Assembly: GCA_016212735.1 (NCBI GenBank)
Contig: JACRDZ010000205.1
Coordinates: 1-15,560, forward strand
Direction: 5' to 3'
Origin: Candidatus Firestoneibacteriota bacterium
GTDB lineage: Bacteria; JACRDZ01
DNA: 15,560 nt
The notes under the pieces are model-generated. The model ran no database searches. It was not told the origin of the DNA and worked only from the letters and a program-made list of their open reading frames with translations. Made by a program: the position numbers and the translations under genes. Position 1 is the stretch's first letter; each line of letters starts with the position of its first letter. This document shows positions 1 through 6,548 of the stretch, one piece after another.

Positions 1-30
1 AAACTTCTATTGCACAAGAATGAGTAAAAA

Positions 31-115
31 CTAACCACAGAGTTCACAGAGGATTTTAAATTTAAAAATAATTTTTTCTCAGTGTTCTCTGTGGTAATTT
101 TTTTTCTGTGGTTCA
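31..115. repeat. CCACAGAG-type intergenic inverted repeat (left copy)
   Basis: The AACCACAGAG motif at 33-42 is followed by a second CACAGAG at 46-51 (nine-base step). It is answered on the other strand by CTCTGTGGT at 87-95 and CTGTGGTT at 106-113. ACCACAGAG (34-42) pairs perfectly with 87-95 and the pairing continues imperfectly inward over about ten more bases. The element lies beyond the stop of the zinc-finger gene, the last gene of the block. A related element is found at 15323-15413. Its hairpin could act in transcript ends, but there is no clean U-tract terminator. Confidence 0.7.
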
Positions 116-157
116 TTTTTTTATCCTTTTTTTCATTTTACTTTTGACAGTACCTTT

Positions 158-541
158 TTATTTACCAAACATATCTTTAAGCAAATTTAATACATTATTG
201 TCTTTATCAAAACTGCCTGCTTTAATTAGTTCTTCAAGCTCACCAACATCAAACCATATACCATGATTATTCTTGCACTTATCCAGACATACTTTTTTTT
301 CAATACCGCATAGAACTTTCTGCATCTTTTTTAAACATATAGGGCATTTTTTGTTTTTTTCTTTACAATCCTTATATTCTTTAAAAGAAGCCAGAAGAGC
401 ATCTTTCCCCTGAGAGTTTCCCAACAGAAGCTCTAACTCTCCTGCATCAAGCCATACGCCTTTGCATGAAATACAATGATCTATTTCTATTTCATTAAGT
501 TCTAAAATTACCATTGGTTCTTTACAAACCGGACATTTCAT
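158..541 (-). CDS. Double zf-TFIIB-like zinc-ribbon protein
   Basis: A 127-residue protein made of two copies of the small zinc-binding domain called zf-TFIIB. Copy 1 has CPVC at residues 3-6 and CISC at 23-26, followed by KGVWLDAGELE. Copy 2 has CPIC at 66-69 and cysteines at 85 and 89, followed by HGIWFDVGELEEL. The GxWxDxGELE tail is the family signature. I chose the ATG at 539-541 because translation then begins MKCPVCK, as is usual in the family, and GAGG (551-554) lies nine bases upstream; a longer reading to 595 adds 18 residues with no domain content. No signal peptide or membrane segment is visible, so it is probably cytoplasmic. Family members are mostly uncharacterised and the partner is unknown. 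It is the last gene of the run and lies just after a multiheme cytochrome, but nothing in it binds heme. The second copy spaces its second cysteine pair as CX3C, not CX2C. Confidence 0.85.
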   Translation of the reverse strand: MKCPVCKEPMVILELNEIEIDHCISCKGVWLDAGELELLLGNSQGKDALLASFKEYKDCKEKNKKCPICLKKMQKVLCGIEKKVCLDKCKNNHGIWFDVGELEELIKAGSFDKDNNVLNLLKDMFGK

Positions 542-550
542 TTCATTATT

Positions 551-554
551 CCTC
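551..554 (-). promoter_or_regulatory. Ribosome-binding site deciding the zinc-ribbon start
   Basis: GAGG on the minus strand, nine bases before the ATG at 539-541. The upstream in-frame ATG at 593-595 has no comparable site. Confidence 0.55.
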
Positions 555-603
555 GTATTAATATTATATTTTACTGTATTAATAAATATTAGCAAGCAAA
601 AGA

Positions 604-1899
604 TCAGAAACTTATTTCTTCATAATCTCTTGTCATATCTATTACAGGTATAACTGGTGTATTATCTTTGAGAAGTCTCTTTATTAAATCCTGTGAAATA
701 CTTCTGTATTTCAAAATTGCTTCAATTTTTAATGGAGATACAGCATCTAAAGGTATTGAAAAACCATACTTTTCTATAACGTATCCTTTTGGCGGAATTC
801 TGTAATCTAAAAGTATTTTTTCAGCGATAGCTATATTAAGTACAGGATTGTCTTTCGCATCTCCAAATACAGTATTGTATATTACTGCATTTTCAGAAAT
901 TTTACCATTATCATCTAATGTCCCTGACCTGAATATTATTTTATTTTCACCATCTGTTATTTTAATATCCAGCCACATCTGCCTTAACTCTGTTATACCT
1001 GTCGGCAAATAATGACCTGCTCCTGAATTTATCACCTTAATATTTATTTTTGCGTGTTTATTTTTTGAATATTCACCTTCTCTTATTATTTCAAGTGCAG
1101 CAGCATTAGTAAGTTTTTCAATTGCCATGTCAGAATGAACTTCACTGCCTAAAAGTTTCGGGACTAATGCATTTGCACCAATAAAATAATGTGTCCATAT
1201 ATGTTTTCTGTCTGGACCATCTTTTGCTGCTTTCCCTGGATTATCAGGCATCTTTGTTTTCCCTGTAACAGGGATACCTGGTTTCTGTCTCATATGACAA
1301 TCCTGACAATGGATACTGGTCCTGGGATCTCCTGTATTATATGGACTGTTTTTCCATTCTTCATAAGTATTCTCAAGTTTAAATTTATTTTTTGCATGTG
1401 TAACATTATGACATAAACCGCAAAATTCAGATTTTGTATGAAATTCTGAATATTTCGATGGATGAGCTTCTGTATATGAATCCTTAAAAGGGCCGAGCAT
1501 TCTTGATAATTCACTTTTTATATCTGTTGAATCCATTTTATACACAGCATCCCCAATATGTTCTGCTTCATTAATACTGTGACACCAGTTACAGAAAACA
1601 CCTTGCGAGGGGAGTTCATCAAGTTTACTGTAATCATCTTTTGGTGAAAGTATTGATCCTGAAAAATATCCAAGAGGAGTATGACATTTAATACATGATT
1701 TCATAACAAGAACCTGTTCTTCTGTTAACAAATCATTACTAAATAATTTTGTTACTGCCTGCCATATAGGATCATAAAACGCTTTATTATGCATTGAACC
1801 TTTCCATTGATTATATATTTCTATATGACATTTACCGCAAATTTCAGGTTTACTAAACTGGTCTACTTTTGTTGAATTCTGGTTGGATGTAAAATTCAA
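604..1899 (-). CDS. Pentaheme c-type cytochrome, probably exported
   Basis: Five CXXCH heme-attachment motifs lie in the first half: CGKCH (21-25), CIKCH (69-73), CNWCH (103-107), CGLCH (160-164) and CQDCH (198-202), counted from the TTG at 1897-1899. The QWKGSMH segment after the first heme resembles the cytochrome c554-like fold. From about residue 280 there are no hemes; a beta-rich domain follows (NSGAGHYLPTG, then RQMWLDI and RIPPKGY), seen in several multiheme cytochrome families. It is not NrfA: there is no CXXCK heme. Heme attachment needs export, but this start has no signal peptide and no Shine-Dalgarno site. The same frame continues upstream to a stop at 1954-1956 and reads NKLTILLIFLPAIL, a good signal-peptide core, preceded by GGGAG. 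The true start is probably the ATA (1948-1950) or ATT (1945-1947). A periplasmic electron carrier or small-molecule reductase is likely; the substrate is unknown. It follows gpmI by about 60 bases. Confidence 0.85.
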   Translation of the reverse strand: MNFTSNQNSTKVDQFSKPEICGKCHIEIYNQWKGSMHNKAFYDPIWQAVTKLFSNDLLTEEQVLVMKSCIKCHTPLGYFSGSILSPKDDYSKLDELPSQGVFCNWCHSINEAEHIGDAVYKMDSTDIKSELSRMLGPFKDSYTEAHPSKYSEFHTKSEFCGLCHNVTHAKNKFKLENTYEEWKNSPYNTGDPRTSIHCQDCHMRQKPGIPVTGKTKMPDNPGKAAKDGPDRKHIWTHYFIGANALVPKLLGSEVHSDMAIEKLTNAAALEIIREGEYSKNKHAKINIKVINSGAGHYLPTGITELRQMWLDIKITDGENKIIFRSGTLDDNGKISENAVIYNTVFGDAKDNPVLNIAIAEKILLDYRIPPKGYVIEKYGFSIPLDAVSPLKIEAILKYRSISQDLIKRLLKDNTPVIPVIDMTRDYEEISF

Positions 1900-1956
1900 A
1901 ATTGCAGGTAAAAAGATTAATAATATTGTTAATTTATTTATATTAATTATAAGTTA

Positions 1957-1961
1957 CTCCC
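1957..1961 (-). promoter_or_regulatory. Ribosome-binding site for an extended cytochrome start
   Basis: GGGAG on the minus strand, six bases before an ATA codon (1948-1950) and nine before an ATT codon (1945-1947), both in frame with the cytochrome. No ATG, GTG or TTG lies between it and the TTG at 1897-1899, which is too far away to use it. It is therefore the main evidence that translation begins at a non-standard codon and includes the signal peptide. Confidence 0.5.
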
Positions 1962-2007
1962 GCAAATCCTTTTATTAACTCATCTAATTCAGATGTTAAT
2001 ATCTGTA

Positions 2008-3546
2008 TTATTTTAGTAATGATTTACCAGTCATTTCTTCTGGTTTTGATATTCCTAATAATTCTAAAATAGTAGGAGCAATATCAGCTAATTTCCCGTT
2101 TTTAAGATTATATTTAATTTTATTACCTGCTAATATTAAAGGAACATAATTTGATGTATGGGCTGTAAAAGGATTATGTGTTGAGAAATCTATCATTTGT
2201 TCTGCATTTCCATGGTCCCCGGTTATTAAAACAGCACCATCAATTTTTAATGTTTCATCTACTACTTTACCAACACATGTATCTACTGTTTTAATTGCTT
2301 CCTTTGCTGCATTCAGAAATCCTGTATGTCCTACCATATCAGGATTAGCATAATTTAAAACTATCAAATTATGTTTCTTTCTGCGAATCTCTTCAATAAC
2401 CCTGTCAGTTACTTCATAAGCACTCATTTCAGGTTTTAAATTATATGTAGCTACTTTTGGGGAAGGGATTAATATTCTGGTTTCACCTTTATATTGTAAT
2501 TCTTTCCCTCCGCTGAAAAAATAAGTCACATGTGCATATTTCTCAGTTTCAGCTATCCTTAATTGAGTCATACTATGTTTAGTTATAACTTCTCCAAGAT
2601 CATTTTCAATATCTTCTTTTGGATATGCAACAGGGAGATTAAAAGTCTCATCATATTCACACATACATGCAAATTTAATGTTTTTAAATATTTTGTTTTT
2701 AAAATATATAAAATTAATATTATTTATTGCCCTTGTTATTTGACGAGCTCTGTCAGGTCTGAAATTATAAAATATTATACTATCATTATCTTTTATACTT
2801 GCAATTGGATTACCGTTTTTATTATCAATTATTATTGTAGGTTTAATAAATTCGTCATCCTCTCCTCTTTTATATCCTTCTTCTGTTGCTTTTATGCCTG
2901 AAGTGGAACGGAAACCTTTATTATTCACAAGTGCTTCATAAGCAATATGTGTTCTTTCCCAGCGATTATCACGATCCATACTATAATATCTGCCTATAAC
3001 AGTTGCCAGCTTGCCAACTTTAGCAGTCTTTAATTTGTTTTCCAGCTCCTTAAAATATTTTTTTGCACATCGCGGCGGGACATCACGTCCGTCTAAAAAT
3101 GCATGTATAAAAACATTCTTAATATTATATTTTTTTACAAGATCAATTAATGCAAACAAATGATTAATATGACTGTGCACTCCGCCGTCAGAAAGTAATC
3201 CCATTAAATGTAAAGCTGAGTTATTACGTTTTGCATGTATCATGCTTTGTTCAAAAACAGGATTATTGAAAAAACAGCCTTTTTTTATATCAAGCGAGAT
3301 TTTCGTAAGAGGTTGATATACAATACGTCCTGCACCGATATTTAAATGACCAACTTCTGAGTTTCCCATTTGTTTATCAGGGAGACCAACATCTTCACCA
3401 AACGATTTCAATTTCGAAAATGGATATTTTTTATAATATGAATCCATATTTGGTGTATTTGCAAGTTTAATTGCGTTACCATCTTTTTTATTATTTAATC
3501 CCCATCCGTCCATTATTAATAGAACAATATTTTTTACATATTTCAC
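2008..3546 (-). CDS. gpmI: 2,3-bisphosphoglycerate-independent phosphoglycerate mutase
   Basis: Interconverts 3-phosphoglycerate and 2-phosphoglycerate in lower glycolysis and gluconeogenesis, in the cytoplasm. The protein is 512 residues, the usual length for the cofactor-independent, alkaline-phosphatase-superfamily enzyme. Visible motifs are the metal-binding LLIMDGWG (residues 9-16), MGNSEVGH with the phosphorylated serine at 63, HAFLDGRDVPPR, GRYYSMDRDNRW, NFRPDRAR, DMVGHTG and DHGNAEQM near the C-terminus. All catalytic landmarks are present. The start is a GTG (3544-3546) with AGGA seven bases upstream (3554-3557). It lies 55 bases after the MoxR gene and before the cytochrome, so it is probably part of the same transcript. 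It shares the window with pgi and a GH57 glucanase, although those sit in the other gene run. Confidence 0.97.
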   Translation of the reverse strand: MKYVKNIVLLIMDGWGLNNKKDGNAIKLANTPNMDSYYKKYPFSKLKSFGEDVGLPDKQMGNSEVGHLNIGAGRIVYQPLTKISLDIKKGCFFNNPVFEQSMIHAKRNNSALHLMGLLSDGGVHSHINHLFALIDLVKKYNIKNVFIHAFLDGRDVPPRCAKKYFKELENKLKTAKVGKLATVIGRYYSMDRDNRWERTHIAYEALVNNKGFRSTSGIKATEEGYKRGEDDEFIKPTIIIDNKNGNPIASIKDNDSIIFYNFRPDRARQITRAINNINFIYFKNKIFKNIKFACMCEYDETFNLPVAYPKEDIENDLGEVITKHSMTQLRIAETEKYAHVTYFFSGGKELQYKGETRILIPSPKVATYNLKPEMSAYEVTDRVIEEIRRKKHNLIVLNYANPDMVGHTGFLNAAKEAIKTVDTCVGKVVDETLKIDGAVLITGDHGNAEQMIDFSTHNPFTAHTSNYVPLILAGNKIKYNLKNGKLADIAPTILELLGISKPEEMTGKSLLK

Positions 3547-3601
3547 AAAAAAATCCTTTTATATTTTTATTTTTACATCTTCCGCATTTCTGACTGAATT
3601 A

Positions 3602-4603
3602 TTACTTTTCTTCAACAGGTTTTTTTATTTCTTCAAATAATCGTTCAATTATATTTATGCTTGTTATTCCATCTGCTTCTGCATTAAAGTTTGTTATAAT
3701 TCTATGTCTGAGTACAGATGCTGCAACTTTAATAATATCTTCACATGATACACTATATCTGCCGTGCATTATTGCTCTTGCTTTTGCTGCAAGAACGATA
3801 TACTGTGAAGCGCGCGGACCAGCCCCCCAGCTCACCCAGTCTTTAATAAATTTAGGCGCATCTGGCTCATTTGGTCTTGAAGCACGAACTATTTTAACTG
3901 CATATTTAACAACATACGGTGCTATTGGCACTTTTTTAACAAGTTCCTGAAGATAGAGTATTTGTTCTCCATTAAGCACTACCTTAATGTCTGCTTCATA
4001 GAGAGAAGTAGTCACCTGAGCAATTTTTATTTCTTCATCTTCTTTGGGATAATTTATCATAATATTAAACATAAAACGATCAAGTTGAGCTTCAGGAAGA
4101 GGATATGTCCCTTCTTGTTCAATAGGATTTTGTGTAGCTAAAACAAAAAACGGTTGTGCTAATTTATATGTTTTACCTGAAGCAGTAACATTATATTCCT
4201 GCATTGCTTCCAGTAATGCTGCCTGGGTTTTTGGAGGTGTACGGTTAATTTCATCTGCTAGAATGATATTTGAAAAAATTGGGCCCTTTAAAAAAATGAA
4301 TTCTCTGCGTCTTGTTTCCATATTTTCCTGAAGAATATCTGTACCAGTAATATCAGAAGGCATTAAATCAGGAGTAAATTGAATTCTTTTAAAATCAAGT
4401 CCTAATGTTTTTGCGATTGTTTGAACCATAAGTGTTTTTGCAAGTCCTGGGACACCCACTAAAAGACAATGACCTCGTGAAAAGAGTGCTATTAAAAATT
4501 CATCCAGAATAGCATCCTGCCCAACAATAACTTTATCTATTTCTTTCAATATAAGTTCTCTGGCTCTTTTTAACTCTTCTACTGATTTAAGATCATTCTC
4601 CAT
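3602..4603 (-). CDS. MoxR-family AAA+ ATPase
   Basis: A cytoplasmic AAA+ ATPase of the MoxR group, whose members act as chaperone-like factors in the maturation of protein complexes, usually with VWA-domain partners. With the chosen start the protein has 333 residues. Walker A is GVPGLAKT (50-57), Walker B with flank is IILADEINR (113-121), and [22 protein letters not shown] is the sensor-1 and arginine-finger region. The start at 4601-4603 is preferred because GAGG lies six bases upstream; an alternative ATG at 4613-4615 overlaps the stop of the preceding gene as ATGA and adds only MRKY. MoxR genes normally precede DUF58, transglutaminase or VWA genes. Here the neighbours are a DUF1844 gene upstream and gpmI downstream, so its client is not indicated by context. 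There is no sign of decay. Confidence 0.95.
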   Translation of the reverse strand: MENDLKSVEELKRARELILKEIDKVIVGQDAILDEFLIALFSRGHCLLVGVPGLAKTLMVQTIAKTLGLDFKRIQFTPDLMPSDITGTDILQENMETRRREFIFLKGPIFSNIILADEINRTPPKTQAALLEAMQEYNVTASGKTYKLAQPFFVLATQNPIEQEGTYPLPEAQLDRFMFNIMINYPKEDEEIKIAQVTTSLYEADIKVVLNGEQILYLQELVKKVPIAPYVVKYAVKIVRASRPNEPDAPKFIKDWVSWGAGPRASQYIVLAAKARAIMHGRYSVSCEDIIKVAASVLRHRIITNFNAEADGITSINIIERLFEEIKKPVEEK

Positions 4604-4609
4604 ATATTT

Positions 4610-4613
4610 CCTC
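4610..4613 (-). promoter_or_regulatory. Ribosome-binding site deciding the MoxR start
   Basis: GAGG on the minus strand, embedded in ATGAGGAAATAT just before the ATG at 4601-4603. It overlaps the in-frame upstream ATG (4613-4615) and the stop of the DUF1844 gene, suggesting translational coupling. Confidence 0.5.
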
Positions 4614-4929
4614 ATCTTTCTACATTTTCATCATTATCTGGATCTGCTGATTGTTTTTTCCCTATTTCAAGTTCATCAAAATAATTTAACTGTAATGTGC
4701 TTAATGTAGTATCTAACATATCCTGTTCTCTTTTAGAAAGATTCCCGCGTGTCTTGGTTTTTAACATAGCAAGTATATCAATTGTAGCCTGTGCTTTTGT
4801 AATATTACGTTCTATTTTACCTGTTTCAGGATTAATGGTTTTCCCTAAAAGCTGCACAGCCATAGATGAAAGTGATAATATTAAATCAACAAAAAGTATT
4901 GAATCCCTATCCTCATGGTTATTCTCCAT
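4612..4929 (-). CDS. DUF1844 family protein
   Basis: A small protein of 105 residues from the chosen start. It matches the DUF1844 pattern: an N-terminal hydrophobic-amphipathic helix ([19 protein letters not shown]), then NPETGK, and a helical core reading [19 protein letters not shown] followed by a charged helix and a short acidic tail. The family is conserved, found in diverse bacteria and has no established function. The ATG at 4927-4929 is preferred because GGAGG (4938-4942) lies eight bases upstream; an in-frame ATG at 4942-4944 would add five residues and lacks a good site. Its stop overlaps a possible MoxR start (ATGA), so the two genes are probably translated together. The HIT gene precedes it by fewer than 30 bases. 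No catalytic motif is visible. Confidence 0.85.
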   Translation of the reverse strand: MENNHEDRDSILFVDLILSLSSMAVQLLGKTINPETGKIERNITKAQATIDILAMLKTKTRGNLSKREQDMLDTTLSTLQLNYFDELEIGKKQSADPDNDENVER

Positions 4930-4937
4930 AACCTTAT

Positions 4938-4942
4938 CCTCC
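4938..4942 (-). promoter_or_regulatory. Ribosome-binding site deciding the DUF1844 start
   Basis: GGAGG on the minus strand, eight bases before the ATG at 4927-4929. It overlaps the alternative in-frame ATG at 4942-4944. Confidence 0.5.
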
Positions 4943-4956
4943 ATATATATTTTCTT

Positions 4957-5301
4957 TTATCCAGGAGGCCATGTCATCTTTCTACCGCCTAAAAGATGAA
5001 AATGAATATGATAGACAGCCTGTCCACCGTCCATATTGCAGTTTGTTACAATTCTAAATCCCTTTTCTGCACACCCTGTTCTTTGAGCTAATTCATTAAT
5101 AATTTTATGAATTTTATATATGATTTCAGAATCATCTAAAGTTATATCGAGTATTGTTGAAATATGCTTCTTTGGAATAACAAGAATATGTACTGGTGCT
5201 TGAGGATTAACATCTTCAAATGCCAGGATTTCGTTATCTTCATAAACAATTTTACCGGGTATTTTTTTATTAATTATTTTACAAAATATACAGTTCTCCA
5301 T
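4957..5301 (-). CDS. HIT-family (HINT-type) nucleotide hydrolase
   Basis: A 114-residue histidine-triad protein, the usual length for the HINT branch, which hydrolyses adenosine phosphoramidates and similar purine nucleotide conjugates in the cytoplasm. The triad HIHFHLLGG starts at His98 (98, 100, 102), with His102 expected as the nucleophile. CIFCKI (Cys4, Cys7) with His46 forms the zinc site found in many bacterial members. The C-terminus GRKMTWPPG is typical of the HINT branch. The ATG at 5299-5301 has GGAGG at 5308-5312. It starts the second gene run (HIT, DUF1844, MoxR, gpmI, cytochrome, zinc ribbon). A 76-bp hairpin repeat lies 20 bases before its start codon, upstream of the ribosome-binding site, and would be in the 5' leader of any transcript starting farther up. 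Confidence 0.96.
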   Translation of the reverse strand: MENCIFCKIINKKIPGKIVYEDNEILAFEDVNPQAPVHILVIPKKHISTILDITLDDSEIIYKIHKIINELAQRTGCAEKGFRIVTNCNMDGGQAVYHIHFHLLGGRKMTWPPG

Positions 5302-5307
5302 ATTATT

Positions 5308-5312
5308 CCTCC
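5308..5312 (-). promoter_or_regulatory. Ribosome-binding site of the HIT gene
   Basis: GGAGG seven bases before ATG. It sits inside a tiny open frame ATGGAGGAATAA (M-E-E-stop) directly before the start. The next two genes show a related arrangement. Confidence 0.5.
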
Positions 5313-5320
5313 ATGATTTA

Positions 5321-5396
5321 ATTAGTTTTAAGTTTTTAGTTTTTAGTTCTAAACTTATAACTTACTACTTAAAACTAATAACTTTGAAATTCCTAT
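5321..5396. repeat. 76-bp heptad hairpin repeat, copy 1
   Basis: Perfect 13-bp inverted arms ATTAGTTTTAAGT (5321-5333) and ACTTAAAACTAAT (5367-5379) enclose A/T-rich sequence with a 7-bp period (TTTTTAG units on the left; CTTATAA, CTTACTA, CTTAAAA and CTAATAA on the right). It matches copy 2 (6294-6369) over 76 bases with two mismatches, and the last 59 bases are identical. It lies between the barrel gene and the HIT gene in the same orientation as copy 2. Confidence 0.85.
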
Positions 5397-5469
5397 GCCT
5401 TTAAATAACAACAATCTTATCATAAATTATAAGAAAATAATATCACTTTTTATATTTTTTCGTTCCAAC
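5397..5469. other. Short A/T-rich spacer after the barrel gene
   Basis: There is a TATAAT hexamer on the minus strand (5426-5431) and a small CTTAT/ATAAG inverted repeat around it, but no convincing -35 box at 16-18 bp. It may hold a promoter for the HIT run; the evidence is weak. Confidence 0.2.
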
Positions 5470-6285
5470 CTATTCAAACTGATAAGTTAATGAAAATGCA
5501 TGTGTTATATCAAGCACAGGATGAGTAAGTAATCCGTAATCGAACTTTATATGTGATATATTTATTCCTGTACCTATTCCATATCTATTACTCCTTGTCT
5601 GTATTCCATAACGTAAAAAAATATATTTATATATATTAATTTCTTCTGAAAATATAAATTCATCTTTATTATTATCATCCGAATAGTAATCAATATTAAA
5701 ATGCATAGTTTTAACTGGATAAATCGTAATCCCTGTTGTTGTGTTTCCTGAAATTGTAAAGTCACTTTCTTTTTTTATAGTATTTCTATTTATATAATAA
5801 AAAGTCATATCACTTAAAAAATATATTATACCAATATCTATATTATGATTATATTTAATTTCAGATGATGAATTAATTTGATATCTTTTTATATTTAAAC
5901 CTGCATTAAGCTTTTCTTTTTTCCATGCAATTGGAATTATTAATAAATCATTTGTAAAATCTTCAATATTTTGTTTTTCATAAAGCAAACCGGAAAATAT
6001 AGGGACTTTCTTAAATGGATAATTAAATGATATAGATGTCTTTTCGATATCCATTAAATTATAAAAACGGATATAGTTTAGAGCTAATTCTGGTCTGGAT
6101 ATTTCGCATATTATAGCAGGATTATAGTATAATAAAAGCGGATCTGGTGTGTATGGGACTCCTGCGGCACCAGCTAAACTTAATCTTATCGCACTTTCAA
6201 GAGAAGACTCATAAGTAAATAAAACATTAAAAGATATAAAAAAATATAATAAAACAAAGATGTAAAAAAAATTTTTGTAAGACAT
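5470..6285 (-). CDS. PorV/UPF0164-like outer-membrane beta-barrel protein
   Basis: A 271-residue protein with a hydrophobic N-terminal signal sequence (about residues 6-23). The mature start, RLSLAGAAGVPYTPDPLLLYYNPA, resembles the PorV/UPF0164 opening, in which a glycine-rich turn is followed by an aromatic-NPA motif. Alternating strands follow to the end, and the chain closes with FDYGLLTHPVLDITHAFSLTYQFE, typical of the last strands of such barrels, with the terminal aromatic residue one position from the end. It should be an outer-membrane barrel; relatives act in protein secretion or transport, but no partner gene is here. The ATG at 6283-6285 has no Shine-Dalgarno site: the eight bases before it are A/T and then the 76-bp hairpin repeat begins. 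The gene is bracketed by two direct copies of that repeat. Start and family are fairly sure; the substrate is unknown. Confidence 0.75.
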   Translation of the reverse strand: MSYKNFFYIFVLLYFFISFNVLFTYESSLESAIRLSLAGAAGVPYTPDPLLLYYNPAIICEISRPELALNYIRFYNLMDIEKTSISFNYPFKKVPIFSGLLYEKQNIEDFTNDLLIIPIAWKKEKLNAGLNIKRYQINSSSEIKYNHNIDIGIIYFLSDMTFYYINRNTIKKESDFTISGNTTTGITIYPVKTMHFNIDYYSDDNNKDEFIFSEEINIYKYIFLRYGIQTRSNRYGIGTGINISHIKFDYGLLTHPVLDITHAFSLTYQFE

Positions 6286-6293
6286 ATTTTTTT

Positions 6294-6369
6294 ATTAGTT
6301 TTAAGTCTTAAGTTTTTAGTTCTAAACTTATAACTTACTACTTAAAACTAATAACTTTGAAATTCCTAT
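6294..6369. repeat. 76-bp heptad hairpin repeat, copy 2
   Basis: Arms ATTAGTTTTAAGT (6294-6306) and ACTTAAAACTAAT (6340-6352) are perfect inverted repeats. The 7-bp phase is unbroken from TTATTAG (6292) through TTTTAAG, TCTTAAG and TTTTTAG to CTTATAA, CTTACTA, CTTAAAA and CTAATAA (ending 6354). It is 973 bases from copy 1 and has the same orientation. It ends eight bases before the barrel gene's start codon, in the place of its leader. Confidence 0.85.
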
Positions 6370-6377
6370 ATTTTTTA

Positions 6378-6500
6378 TTAGTAATTATTTATTAATGTAA
6401 TTAGATTACTTATTATCATAACCAATACAATAATATAAAAACTATATCTCAATATCATCCTTAGTCTTGGATTAAGTGATGACCATAATATTATTTTCAT
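6378..6500 (-). CDS. Possible 40-residue single-span membrane peptide
   Basis: An open frame from ATG (6498-6500) to TAA (6378-6380). The product starts MKIILWSSLNPRLRMILR, with four basic residues in the first 18, then one hydrophobic stretch, YSFYIIVLVMIISNLITLI, and ends NNY. This fits a small inner-membrane protein with its N-terminus in the cytoplasm. It lies 48 bases after the pgi stop and before hairpin copy 2, on the same strand as its neighbours. There is no clear ribosome-binding site, and in such A/T-rich DNA a frame of this size can arise by chance. I do not recognise a family. Confidence 0.35.
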   Translation of the reverse strand: MKIILWSSLNPRLRMILRYSFYIIVLVMIISNLITLINNY

Positions 6501-6548
6501 AAAAGAATTATACTAAATATTATCTATGCCTGCAAATCATTTCCAGTT

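Noticed and set aside
144..149. TTGACA on the plus strand at the left end as an outward promoter
   Set aside because: No -10-like hexamer at 16-18 bp and no plus-strand gene follows.
1290..1514. Second minus-strand frame inside the cytochrome gene (and 5574-5765 inside the barrel gene)
   Set aside because: Shadow frames; the overlapping frame carries the heme motifs or the barrel strands.
604..1899. Cytochrome as NrfA-type nitrite reductase because of five hemes
   Set aside because: No CXXCK or other variant catalytic heme, and the second half is a heme-free beta domain unlike NrfA.
1981..2005. Two overlapping 5-bp stems between gpmI and the cytochrome (CATCT/AGATG and CAGAT/ATCTG) that exclude each other
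   Set aside because: The stems are short and A/T-rich with no U-tract, so neither a terminator nor an attenuator can be supported.
2563..2901. Plus-strand open frame of 112 codons
   Set aside because: It lies wholly inside gpmI on the other strand, and its product is a Cys/Phe/Ile-rich string typical of antisense reading of A/T-rich genes.
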